NCBI GenBank assembly: GCA_934525325.1
Contig: CAKSZE010000009.1
Span: 1-40,229 of the forward strand
Length of the DNA: 40,229 nucleotides
From: an uncultured Faecalibacterium sp.
GTDB lineage: Bacteria > Bacillota > Clostridia > Oscillospirales > Ruminococcaceae
Reading direction: 5' to 3'
Under the pieces are notes generated by a model, which saw only the letters and a list, made by a program, of their open reading frames with translations, was not told the origin of the DNA and ran no database searches. A program made the translations under genes and the position numbers. Shown piece after piece: positions 15,099 through 23,319 of the stretch; position 1 is the stretch's first letter, and each line of letters opens with the position of its first letter.

Positions 15099-16430
15099 AT
15101 GAAAAATTACAATAAGATATTTTTGGCGGTTACGTTGTCTGTCCTGATCTGTGCGTATTGTGCTGTTTCCAGCTTTGCGGTGGGCAGCACCGGTGCGGAC
15201 GGTTCTGTGGTCGAGGAAGCCTGCAACGGTGTTGTACGAATCTATGTGCAAGATGCCGATACGCCTAAAACCGGAATAATTTATCAGGGAACGGGGTTCG
15301 CTGTGGGAAAAAGCGGAAAGTCAAGCGACATTTTTGTAACAAACTGGCATGTCGCCGTAACGGACGCTCCTCCGACAGAGGTGTATCTTGTCTTAAGCAC
15401 TAAAGCGTTTGAAGGCAATGGAGTAGACAAGGATTATCTTGTTCCCTGTAAAGTCCTCTATACGACTACGGGCTACCCGGATATCGCAATTTTGCAGGCA
15501 GAACGTGTTGTAACGGAGCGCACCGCTTTGCCGCTTTGCCCCAGCGAGTATGCAAAACAAGGCAGTACGGTCTATGCGCTCGGCTATCCCGGCAGCAGCG
15601 ACAAGGCTAATTCTGCTTATATGCCAGCTGATTTGAAAGATATTACTGTAACACGCGGTGTTATCTCACGGTTTACAGTGATGAGCATAGAAGGCGATAC
15701 AAGCGTTATTCAGCATGATGCGCATATCAATCATGGCAATTCGGGCGGACCGTTGATCAACGAAGACGGTGCAGTCATCGGCATCAACACCTATGGTTTC
15801 GGTGATAACAATAGTGAATGGTCTGCTTCCATTTACATTGACTACGCAATGGACGCGCTTGACGACTTAGGCATTGCATACGATGTTTGCACGCCGGGTT
15901 CCAATCACTCCATCCCGATCATTCTGGCCGTTGCAGTGGGCGTTGCACTGATTGCGGCGGCGGTTGTTATTGCAGCAAAAAAGCGTTCGGGTGCTTCCCG
16001 ACCGATACCCGTTTCTCCTGCACCGCAACCGGCACCTCACCCCATCCCCGCCCCTCAGCCGGTTCCAACTCCTTATAATAAAGTCGATAGCGGCTTCCGG
16101 CTGCAAGGTGTAAAGGGCACTTATCAGGGAAGGCGATTTGCGATAACGGAGCGCATCCGCATCGGACGCGACCCGGCGCGGAACGACATCGTTTATCCGA
16201 GCGGAACGCCCGGTGTCAGCGGTGTGCACTGTGAGATTCTTTATCGTGCAGGGCAGCTCTACGTCCGGGATGTTGGCTCCAGCAACGGTACTTATCTGCA
16301 ACGCGGGCAGATGCAGAAGCTTCCTGCACAGCAAGATATCCCGATCCGCATGGGAGATCATCTTTATATCGGTTCCCACTCGCAGGAGTTTGTCATTGAT
16401 CGGCATGGCTCAAATCTTCCCAGAAGTTGA
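15099..16430 (+). CDS. Membrane-anchored trypsin-like serine protease with cytoplasmic FHA domain
   Basis: The 443-residue protein has a signal peptide (residues 1-28, cut after SSFA). An extracellular S1/HtrA-like protease domain (40-260) shows an intact triad: His84 in TNWHVAV, Asp128 in YPDIAIL and Ser215 in HGNSGGPL. One helix follows (272-293), then a Pro-rich linker (302-325) and an FHA domain (348-435) with IGRDP, GVSGVHC and SSNGTYL. HtrA-type PDZ domains are absent. FHA domains bind phosphothreonine, so the protease could be recruited or gated by the kinases of the operon. GGAGG is 7-9 nt before the ATG. It is first in the nine-gene operon. Confidence 0.9.
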   Translation: MKNYNKIFLAVTLSVLICAYCAVSSFAVGSTGADGSVVEEACNGVVRIYVQDADTPKTGIIYQGTGFAVGKSGKSSDIFVTNWHVAVTDAPPTEVYLVLSTKAFEGNGVDKDYLVPCKVLYTTTGYPDIAILQAERVVTERTALPLCPSEYAKQGSTVYALGYPGSSDKANSAYMPADLKDITVTRGVISRFTVMSIEGDTSVIQHDAHINHGNSGGPLINEDGAVIGINTYGFGDNNSEWSASIYIDYAMDALDDLGIAYDVCTPGSNHSIPIILAVAVGVALIAAAVVIAAKKRSGASRPIPVSPAPQPAPHPIPAPQPVPTPYNKVDSGFRLQGVKGTYQGRRFAITERIRIGRDPARNDIVYPSGTPGVSGVHCEILYRAGQLYVRDVGSSNGTYLQRGQMQKLPAQQDIPIRMGDHLYIGSHSQEFVIDRHGSNLPRS

Positions 16431-16443
16431 TGGAGGGTAGGAT

Positions 16444-17754
16444 ATGGGAAACACGACATTCTATCGAGAGGCGCAGGAAGATATCGAAAAGATCACATGG
16501 AAAGAGATCCTTTCAGATTTCCGCAAACCTCACAGCAAAGCTGAGCTGGAGTACGCATTGCTGGCAGGAACTTCAATGGATTCGGCAAATGAAGCGAATA
16601 TGCTGCAAAAATGGCATAAGCCGTGGGTATTTTATCCGCTGCTGAAAGCCGGTGTCGCCTTAATTGCACTCCTATATGCTGTGTTCTTCCTTTTTGGACT
16701 GAAAAACGCCGGAACATACATAATGGCGCTAATTATTCCACCGTTGATCATCCCTGTAATTCTGATGATTTTTTTGTGGGAACTGAATATTCCGCGAAAC
16801 ATTTCGATCTATGAACTGCTCGTCTTTTTTCTGCTTGGCGGATTAATGTCCATGGGGCTTGTTTCAGTTCTATTTGGCGTTTTTCCGCAAATAAAGGTTC
16901 GGTCCGCAAGCGATATTTTTCCGTGGGCACTCAACACGGCTCTGCGCGAAGAGATTGCAAAACTTGCCGCAGGCATACTGCTTCTTTGTTGGGCAGGTTC
17001 CAAGCAGAAAAAACACATCTATGGTTTAACAGGCTTGGTGATCGGTGCCGCAGTCGGTGCGGGATTTGGAGGATTTGAATCCATCAGCTATGCTTTGAAC
17101 TCTGAAGCGATTGCTATAAATCAAATCATGCGAGCAATATACTCCATAGGTGGGCATGTAGTCTACGCGGCTCCCTATACGGCGGCGATCGCTCTTGAAA
17201 TGAAGGGTGGAAAACTGACAACAGATTGTTTCAAAAGCAAAGCGTTTCTGATTGCATTTGGGTCATCTGTGGCACTTCATACGGCGTGGGATTATTCCTG
17301 CAAAACCGTTGGTATGATAGGGTTTCTTGTAATCATTATTCTGCTGTGGGTCCTATTGCTTTATGTTACGCGTCTTTGCTTACAGCAGGCTGTCAATGCC
17401 GGACGCTATCATTCTGGAACATATCCGATCGCAAACAGCGCGGCTCTCACCCTTCAATGTATCAGCGGCCCGATGCAAGGGGCAGTCTGGAAGTTATCTA
17501 CTGGACAGAAAACGGTCATCGGTAGAGATCCCGGCTGTCAGATCGTTCTTCCCAATGCGCAAGGGATCAGCCGCCGTCACTGCTCGTTCCAATGCGGGCC
17601 AACAGGCTGGACGGTGACAGACCTGAATTCTTCGTATGGCACTTATTTTTCAAACGGAAAGAAGCTGATGCCGGGACTGGATGAGCCGCTGCATTCCGGG
17701 GACGTCCTTTATCTGGCAAGCAGACAAATTGCTCTGAAAATATTTTTGAACTGA
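16444..17754 (+). CDS. PrsW-family intramembrane metalloprotease with C-terminal FHA domain
   Basis: The 436-residue protein has about eight helices between residues 65 and 312. The PrsW motifs are present: EE at 169-170 in REEIAKLAAG, FE at 211-212 in GGFESISYAL, His238 in GGHVVYAAPY and His279 in ALHTAWDY. A C-terminal FHA domain (336-434) contains IGRDPGC, GISRRHC and SSYGTYF. PrsW proteases cleave membrane-bound regulators such as anti-sigma factors; no sigma/anti-sigma pair is seen here, so the substrate may be one of the single-helix neighbours. Fusion of FHA to PrsW is unusual. The gap to the upstream gene is 13 nt. Confidence 0.87.
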   Translation: MGNTTFYREAQEDIEKITWKEILSDFRKPHSKAELEYALLAGTSMDSANEANMLQKWHKPWVFYPLLKAGVALIALLYAVFFLFGLKNAGTYIMALIIPPLIIPVILMIFLWELNIPRNISIYELLVFFLLGGLMSMGLVSVLFGVFPQIKVRSASDIFPWALNTALREEIAKLAAGILLLCWAGSKQKKHIYGLTGLVIGAAVGAGFGGFESISYALNSEAIAINQIMRAIYSIGGHVVYAAPYTAAIALEMKGGKLTTDCFKSKAFLIAFGSSVALHTAWDYSCKTVGMIGFLVIIILLWVLLLYVTRLCLQQAVNAGRYHSGTYPIANSAALTLQCISGPMQGAVWKLSTGQKTVIGRDPGCQIVLPNAQGISRRHCSFQCGPTGWTVTDLNSSYGTYFSNGKKLMPGLDEPLHSGDVLYLASRQIALKIFLN

Positions 17755-17766
17755 GGAGAGATCGCC

Positions 17767-18996
17767 ATGAAAACAACTGTTCCTGTCCCAAAGCTACTGT
17801 GCCGACTGTGTGCGGCACTGTGTGTGTTCGCATTTCTTTTTGCGTGGATGCCTGTGATGCCTGCACGGGCAGCAAGTTCTGCGGAAAACGCAGCCGGCGT
17901 GGCCAAAATCGTGAATGGAGAAGAGGAAACATTCTACCGCGCAGTATTGATGCAAATCGATGGGCAGGCTTACGGTATAACACTGATGCCCGATAATATA
18001 ACGCAGGACAGTGAAGTGTTGCTTGCATCTGTGGAGGGAAAATACTACCATCCGGCAGAGGTGAAGAACTATGACTCAAATGGTCGCTGGGTCTGTTGGA
18101 CCATAACGGATGATTATGCGGATGAGACAGGTAGGCTTCCGCAGAAGGGAGATGCAGCAGAGGGAGACATCTGTGATGCTGTTTTTGCAGTATCGACAGC
18201 AGAGATCTCCGGTGCTTCTGGGATCCAGTTGGGCGCGGTATTGGACACGGACAACTCGATCCTTCAAATTGCGGGTGCACAGGGACAAGATATGAAGTAT
18301 CCTGCGGCACTTTTGAATGATAACATGGAAGTTGTGGCAGTGGCGCTGTCGGATACGACGGCGATATGGACGGGAAATTATCAACAGCAAAGCACGCCAG
18401 GTTCTTCCGGCGGCTCCGGCGGTTCCGGCACTTCCTCTTCCGGCAGTTCCGCCTCTGCACCTCGCCCCCGGACGAACTCCGGCAATAAGACCCCGCTCTA
18501 TTTTGCAGTCGGCATTGCCGTCATCGCAGTTATTGCAGTCGCCGCAGTTCTGTTCCTGAAAAACAAAAAGACGAACGATACGGCTCCTCATATTGATGTG
18601 ACACCGGATGATGACAGAACGGCATTTTTCCCGACAAAGCCGACAGATGACATAACGATAAGACCTGCACCTGTTCCGCAGCAGCAGACGCTCTGGCTTG
18701 CAGCAACATCCGGTTATATGATGGGACGCGTTTACCCGATGGAGAATCATGAAATCACGATCGGACGTTCTCCCACGGCCAGCGTTCCGTATGAAGACAA
18801 CAGTGTCAGCAAACAGCACTGCAAGCTCTATAAAAATGCTTCCGGGCAGTGGATGCTGATGGACTGCAACTCCCGTAATGGTACCTATCTGGAGCGCATT
18901 GGAAAGCTCAGCCCCATGCAGCCGGTAGAAGTATATCCGGGAGATACGTTCTATCTCGGAAGCCAAAAACATGGATTTACGATCAAAAACAATTAA
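17767..18996 (+). CDS. Secreted-domain / TM / FHA protein, likely pseudoprotease
   Basis: The 409-residue protein has a signal peptide (1-35, cut after ARA), an extracellular domain (36-205), a Ser/Gly-rich linker (207-240), one helix (243-265) and a cytoplasmic FHA domain (309-407) with IGRSP, SVSKQHC and SRNGTYL. The outer domain starts AAGVAKIV and ends PAALLNDNMEVVAVAL, resembling the first and last strands of trypsin-like domains (compare GGPLINEDGAVIGI in the protease two genes upstream). It lacks the GNSGG serine motif and an obvious catalytic His. I infer a degenerate, non-catalytic protease fold used for binding; this needs a structure model. Confidence 0.75.
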   Translation: MKTTVPVPKLLCRLCAALCVFAFLFAWMPVMPARAASSAENAAGVAKIVNGEEETFYRAVLMQIDGQAYGITLMPDNITQDSEVLLASVEGKYYHPAEVKNYDSNGRWVCWTITDDYADETGRLPQKGDAAEGDICDAVFAVSTAEISGASGIQLGAVLDTDNSILQIAGAQGQDMKYPAALLNDNMEVVAVALSDTTAIWTGNYQQQSTPGSSGGSGGSGTSSSGSSASAPRPRTNSGNKTPLYFAVGIAVIAVIAVAAVLFLKNKKTNDTAPHIDVTPDDDRTAFFPTKPTDDITIRPAPVPQQQTLWLAATSGYMMGRVYPMENHEITIGRSPTASVPYEDNSVSKQHCKLYKNASGQWMLMDCNSRNGTYLERIGKLSPMQPVEVYPGDTFYLGSQKHGFTIKNN

Positions 18997-19014
18997 AAAA
19001 CGGAGGAATCAAAA

Positions 19015-19821
19015 ATGGCAAACTATGTGAAATGTCCCAAAGGGCACTACTACGATCCCGCACTGACCAACACCTGCCCGCAATGTGCAGCAGAAGCCGC
19101 TGCCGCATCCGGCAGAAACCAGATGTTTGGGGATGCTACGCAGCCGGTGGATAACATCGGGGAAACGATGCCCACCGGCAATTCGGGTGCAGTCGATTAC
19201 GGCGCAACGGAGGGTGTTCCGATGCCGGGATACGGCGGCTCGGGTTACGGCCCGACGGAGCCGGTCGCCCCTCCCACGGGCGGCGGGTTCTCTCAGGGCG
19301 GCGGATACTCCAATAATACATTTTCGTGGAATGAAGAGACAAAAACCTCTACAAGCCCCATTGATGGCAGTAATTTTCCGAGCAACAACCGTTTTAACTG
19401 GAATGATAATGTCGGCCCTGCGCCGAATGTACAAGATTACGACCCGACGATGCCGGTTACCATGAATGGCGTTCCCGGATTTTCTCCGGTCACGGGCTGG
19501 CTTGTCTGCATCGATGGTCCGGCCAAGGGCACCGACTACCGTATCCATACGGACTACAACTTTATTGGCCGCGCCTCCAACATGGATATTTCGATTGCCG
19601 GAGATAACCGCATTGACCGCGACCGTCATGCAGTCGTAGTCTACGACCCGCAGGAACGGATCTTCTTCTTTGGCCCGCAAAACGCCAAGAGCGTCGTCCG
19701 CGTCAATAACCGTCCTGTGATCGGACAGGTAGAGCTGAACCCGTACGATGTGCTGACCATCGGCACAACGAAATTGATGTTCGTGCCGCTGTGCGGTAAG
19801 GAGTTTAACTGGGATGCGTGA
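19015..19821 (+). CDS. Cytoplasmic zinc-ribbon / FHA adaptor with repeated threonine motifs
   Basis: The 268-residue soluble protein opens with a small metal-binding motif (Cys8, His11, Cys21, Cys24 in CPKGHYYD and CPQC). A low-complexity Gly/Asn/Thr region follows (35-155), then an FHA domain (162-258) with FIGRASNMDI and DRHAVVVYD. The linker has four similar sites: DATQPV (Thr42), GATEGV (Thr64), GPTEPV (Thr81) and DPTMPV (Thr145). These are candidate kinase targets that an FHA domain in the same or another protein could bind, like the GarA/OdhI phospho-switch. The usual FHA SxxH appears as DRDRH. It overlaps the next gene by 8 nt. Confidence 0.85.
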   Translation: MANYVKCPKGHYYDPALTNTCPQCAAEAAAASGRNQMFGDATQPVDNIGETMPTGNSGAVDYGATEGVPMPGYGGSGYGPTEPVAPPTGGGFSQGGGYSNNTFSWNEETKTSTSPIDGSNFPSNNRFNWNDNVGPAPNVQDYDPTMPVTMNGVPGFSPVTGWLVCIDGPAKGTDYRIHTDYNFIGRASNMDISIAGDNRIDRDRHAVVVYDPQERIFFFGPQNAKSVVRVNNRPVIGQVELNPYDVLTIGTTKLMFVPLCGKEFNWDA

Positions 19822-21235
19822 TTTTGAAAAAACAACCAGTACCCAATATACGATCTGCTATACCATGACGGCGGCTGACAGCAGCGGCGAAGGCGCTTCC
19901 TCCTCTGCCGAAACGGGAGCCGGTGGTGTTGCCGCCTCGGCAATATCCGGCGAGGAAAAACCAGCCGATTCGCAAGGGGATCTTGAAGCAGGCAGCGAAA
20001 ATACCGAAACGCTGTATCTGACGATCACCCAGAACGAAACCGGCGTAACGGATGTTTCGATCCTGTTGGAGGGCGAAAACAAAGAGGCAGCGCAGGAAAC
20101 GGCAAATGCGGTGGCGGAACAGCTTAAAACCCAGCTGCAAAGCAAAAATGCGGATTGGGATGCGGTCAGCACTGCAACCGAAGCCCCGCCGGAAGTGCTC
20201 AAACAGGTGATCGCTGCGGCAGAAGATTATCTGGGACAAAAAGTTGACGGGGCAGCTGCCATAGAGATCCCGAGCGCAGCGCCTGTTATGGAGCCCCCAA
20301 AAAAGCAACATCAGCTGCCGTCTCTTCTTCTTGTTGGCCTGGTCGGTATTGTCCTTGGTGCTGCACTTTTGAAATTTGTGGAAAAATTGCTTGCACCCAA
20401 GCACCCGCCTGTGGCTCCTCCTGAGGAAATCAAGACCACCGCTGTTTCCAAGGCGGTGGTTTTGGAACAGCCCCAGATGGAAGCCAGACCGGAACCTTCC
20501 CAAGCTCCTCGGATCAGTGCACTGCACAACATCGGGGCACGTCCCGGTCAGCAGGACAGTTTTGGGTTCGAGCCGATCCCCGGCGGGATGCTTGCGGTCG
20601 TTGCCGATGGCATGGGCGGCTTGGCAGATGGCGACAAAGTCAGTCAGCTCATTGTTCACAGCATGATGACGGAAGTAAAAAATCTCGGCAGAGGAAACAA
20701 CCAGTACTGCCTGTATGAACTTGCATCCCGTGCAAACCGTGCCGTACTCTCCATGCTGGGGCCAAGCAGGATCTATCAATGCGGTTCCACACTTATTTCC
20801 GTTCTTGTTCAGGATCATTGGATGCAGTGGCTTTCTATTGGTGACAGCCGCATTTATCTGTACCGTGCGGGACGATTGATGCAGCTCAACCGGGAGCACA
20901 CGCTGAAATATGAGATGCTGGTCGATGTTGCCAACAGCCGCCGCTCTGTGGCAGAAGTGCAGCAAAACCCGAAGGGCAAGGGTCTGACCAGTTTTATTGG
21001 TATGGGCGAGCTGAAATACGTCGATGGAAGCCCGCACCCGGTGCAGGTCCAGCCCGGCGACCGCGTTCTCTTGATGAGCGATGGTGTGTTCAACACCCTG
21101 CCGGAAGCCGAGATCGAATCGATCCTTGCGCAGGAGCCGGAAGCACCGAAGGCGACTGCTTTGATGGAACAACGTGTATTAGAGCATAAAAGCCCCAAAC
21201 AGGATAATTTCACGGCAATTCTTTTGAATATTTGA
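19814..21235 (+). CDS. Membrane-anchored PP2C-type Ser/Thr phosphatase
   Basis: The 473-residue protein has an N-terminal region of about 165 residues of unknown fold, rich in Ala, Glu and Ser, with a helical stretch at 88-142. One helix follows (169-190), then a Pro-rich spacer and a PP2C domain (234-473). Metal-binding and core motifs are intact: QQDS (Asp248), VADGMGG (Asp265), GDSRIYLY, LMSDGVF (Asp423) and QDNFTAILL (Asp464). It should reverse threonine phosphorylation by the operon's kinases. The start overlaps the FHA adaptor gene, indicating coupled translation. Orientation with the N-terminus outside is inferred because the catalytic domain must be cytoplasmic. Confidence 0.88.
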   Translation: MRDFEKTTSTQYTICYTMTAADSSGEGASSSAETGAGGVAASAISGEEKPADSQGDLEAGSENTETLYLTITQNETGVTDVSILLEGENKEAAQETANAVAEQLKTQLQSKNADWDAVSTATEAPPEVLKQVIAAAEDYLGQKVDGAAAIEIPSAAPVMEPPKKQHQLPSLLLVGLVGIVLGAALLKFVEKLLAPKHPPVAPPEEIKTTAVSKAVVLEQPQMEARPEPSQAPRISALHNIGARPGQQDSFGFEPIPGGMLAVVADGMGGLADGDKVSQLIVHSMMTEVKNLGRGNNQYCLYELASRANRAVLSMLGPSRIYQCGSTLISVLVQDHWMQWLSIGDSRIYLYRAGRLMQLNREHTLKYEMLVDVANSRRSVAEVQQNPKGKGLTSFIGMGELKYVDGSPHPVQVQPGDRVLLMSDGVFNTLPEAEIESILAQEPEAPKATALMEQRVLEHKSPKQDNFTAILLNI

Positions 21236-21249
21236 ACGAGAGTTTTGAT

Positions 21250-22569
21250 ATGGAACTTTGTATCAACTGCATGGCGGGGAGCATCGTCAACGGGATCTGT
21301 AACCACTGCCATAAACCAGCCGAATCCATGGATGGACGTGTTTCCTATGCACTTCCGCCGCGAATGACGCTCTATCGGCAATATTACATCGGGCGTGTTC
21401 TGGGCGCAGGCGGTTATGGGATCACCTACCTTGCATGGGATCTGCGGAACAACCGCCGTGTGGCGGTGAAAGAACTCTATCCGCGCGACAATGTGAAACG
21501 GAACCCGGACAGAGTGTCCATAGCGGCAAACCCCGGAAGCGAGGCGTATTTCCAGCACGTCAAAGAGTCGTTCAAGCGCGAGGCGCAGATCCTGCACACG
21601 CTGGCAGACCTGAAGGACGTGATAGAGGTCTATCACCTGTTTGAGCTGAACAACACGGTCTACTATGTGATGGAATATCTGGAAGGCGAGGATCTGAAGC
21701 ACCGGCTCAAACGCAGCGGAACGATGTCGTGGGAGGAACTTGCCCCGCATATCTGGCGGGTGCTGTGCGCCTTGAACGCCCTGCACTCCAACGACCTGAT
21801 TCATCGGGACATCAGCCCCGATAATATCTTTTTGCTGAACAATGGCGGTACAAAGCTGATCGATTTCGGCTCTGTCAGAAATTACGCAGACGGCTCGGAA
21901 AAATCCACGATCCTCAAACACAAGTTTGCACCGTTTGAACAGTACCAAAGACGCGGAAAGCAAGGGCCGTGGACAGACATTTACGCATTGAGCGTTACCA
22001 TGTATTATGCCCTGACCGCGCAGCTGCCTGCTAACGCCCCCGACCGGATGGACGATGACCGGACGCCTCCGTTGCAGCAGGCTGCGCCCAATGTGCCGCG
22101 CCATGTTGCGGAAGCGATCTTCAAGGGGATGTCTCCCCGAATTGAAAATCGTTTCCCCTCGGCAGAAGCATTTGCAGCCGCACTGTTTCCGGGAAAGCGG
22201 CTGGAATCTACCGTCAAACGCGTGGAACAGCCGCCCCATTCGGCGGAACAGGGCGGTGCGCGCCTTTTTTGTACGCAGGGCGTGCTGAAAGGCGGGAGCA
22301 TTACTTTGTATCCCGGGCAAATCGTTTCCATTGGCCGTGCACCGGAGTGTACGATCTCGTATGCCCAATTCAACCCGAAGCAGCTTCCCGGCGTAAGTCG
22401 GCGGCAGTGCTCGGTCTCCATGAATGAACAGGGGCAGCTGTTTGCACAAGATAACGGCTCCAGTTATGGAACACTGGTAAATCAAAGACCGCTGCCCCAA
22501 GGTCAATGGATCCCGATAGCAAGAGGTTCCGTGATCCAATTCGGGTATCAACTGTTCTGCATACAATAG
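21250..22569 (+). CDS. Soluble Ser/Thr protein kinase with zinc ribbon and C-terminal FHA domain
   Basis: The 439-residue protein starts with a treble-clef-like Cys4 motif (CINC and CNHC). The Hanks-type kinase domain (41-300) has the loop GAGGYG, Lys74 in VAVKELYP, HRDISPDN (Asp187, Asn192), DFG (Asp205) and APFEQY in place of APE. The C-terminal FHA domain (332-437) contains SIGRAPEC, GVSRRQC and GSSYGTLV. No membrane helix is present. A TTG seven codons upstream overlaps the phosphatase stop, but I prefer the ATG at 21250. A kinase with its own FHA domain can bind its phosphorylated partners. Confidence 0.92.
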   Translation: MELCINCMAGSIVNGICNHCHKPAESMDGRVSYALPPRMTLYRQYYIGRVLGAGGYGITYLAWDLRNNRRVAVKELYPRDNVKRNPDRVSIAANPGSEAYFQHVKESFKREAQILHTLADLKDVIEVYHLFELNNTVYYVMEYLEGEDLKHRLKRSGTMSWEELAPHIWRVLCALNALHSNDLIHRDISPDNIFLLNNGGTKLIDFGSVRNYADGSEKSTILKHKFAPFEQYQRRGKQGPWTDIYALSVTMYYALTAQLPANAPDRMDDDRTPPLQQAAPNVPRHVAEAIFKGMSPRIENRFPSAEAFAAALFPGKRLESTVKRVEQPPHSAEQGGARLFCTQGVLKGGSITLYPGQIVSIGRAPECTISYAQFNPKQLPGVSRRQCSVSMNEQGQLFAQDNGSSYGTLVNQRPLPQGQWIPIARGSVIQFGYQLFCIQ

Positions 22570-22577
22570 GAGAAAAA

Positions 22578-23300
22578 ATGAAATCGCTCTCAAGATTTTA
22601 TACAACAGACCAAGGAGGACGGCCAGAAAACGAGGATGCCTGCGGGGCAACCAGCAATGGCCAGAATCTTGTTTTTGTCGTAGCCGATGGCTTAGGCGGC
22701 CAAGGCGATGGCCGTGTAGCATCGGCTTTAGCGGCGCAGCTGCTTCTGCTTTGCGGTGCGGACGGGAATTTTCCTGACGAAGCTGCCATTCAAGCCGCTT
22801 TTCAGACCGCGAACGAAGCGATCCTTGCCCGCCAGCAAAACCAAACCCACATGAAAACCACTGCCGTGTACCTGTGCATTGCACAAAACAGGGCAATCTG
22901 GGCACATATCGGCGATTCCCGGCTCTATCACTTCTACAACGGAAAAATTACAGAGTACACCCTTGACCACAGTGTTTCACAGATGGCTGTTCTGCTGGGA
23001 GAGATCACCCATGCGCAAATACCGGGGCATGCGGACCGCAGTCGGCTGTTAAAGGCGCTGGGGTGCGAGTCGGCAGCGCCGACGGTTCACGCAGCGGTCG
23101 AGTTGAGACCCGGGAAACATTCTTTTTTGCTGTGCAGTGATGGCTTCTGGGAGTACGTCCCAGAGCCTTATATGGAAAGCTCTCTCGAAAAAGCCCGGGA
23201 TGCACAGGCGTGGAATCAGGATATGACCGCCTATCTGAACGCGCATTGCCCCGCAGACCATGACAACTACACGGCTGTGACCGTATGTCTGGAAGTATAA
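22578..23300 (+). CDS. Soluble PP2C-type Ser/Thr phosphatase
   Basis: The 240-residue protein is a minimal PP2C domain, the same length as the classical Firmicutes PrpC/Stp1 enzymes. Motifs are ENEDACG, VADGLGG, GDSRLYHFYNG, LCSDGFWEYV and DNYTAVTV, all metal-binding Asp present. AGGAG is 7 nt before the ATG at 22578, and the kinase stop codon is 8 nt upstream. It lacks any membrane segment, unlike the first phosphatase, so the operon has one fixed and one free phosphatase. Confidence 0.92.
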   Translation: MKSLSRFYTTDQGGRPENEDACGATSNGQNLVFVVADGLGGQGDGRVASALAAQLLLLCGADGNFPDEAAIQAAFQTANEAILARQQNQTHMKTTAVYLCIAQNRAIWAHIGDSRLYHFYNGKITEYTLDHSVSQMAVLLGEITHAQIPGHADRSRLLKALGCESAAPTVHAAVELRPGKHSFLLCSDGFWEYVPEPYMESSLEKARDAQAWNQDMTAYLNAHCPADHDNYTAVTVCLEV

Positions 23301-23319
23301 GTTTGAGGTGGAACAGCAA

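Noticed and set aside
19805..22905. Long minus-strand open frames opposite the phosphatase and kinase genes
   Set aside because: The opposite strand encodes PP2C and kinase motifs without interruption; the antisense translations are Arg/His/Cys-rich and match nothing.
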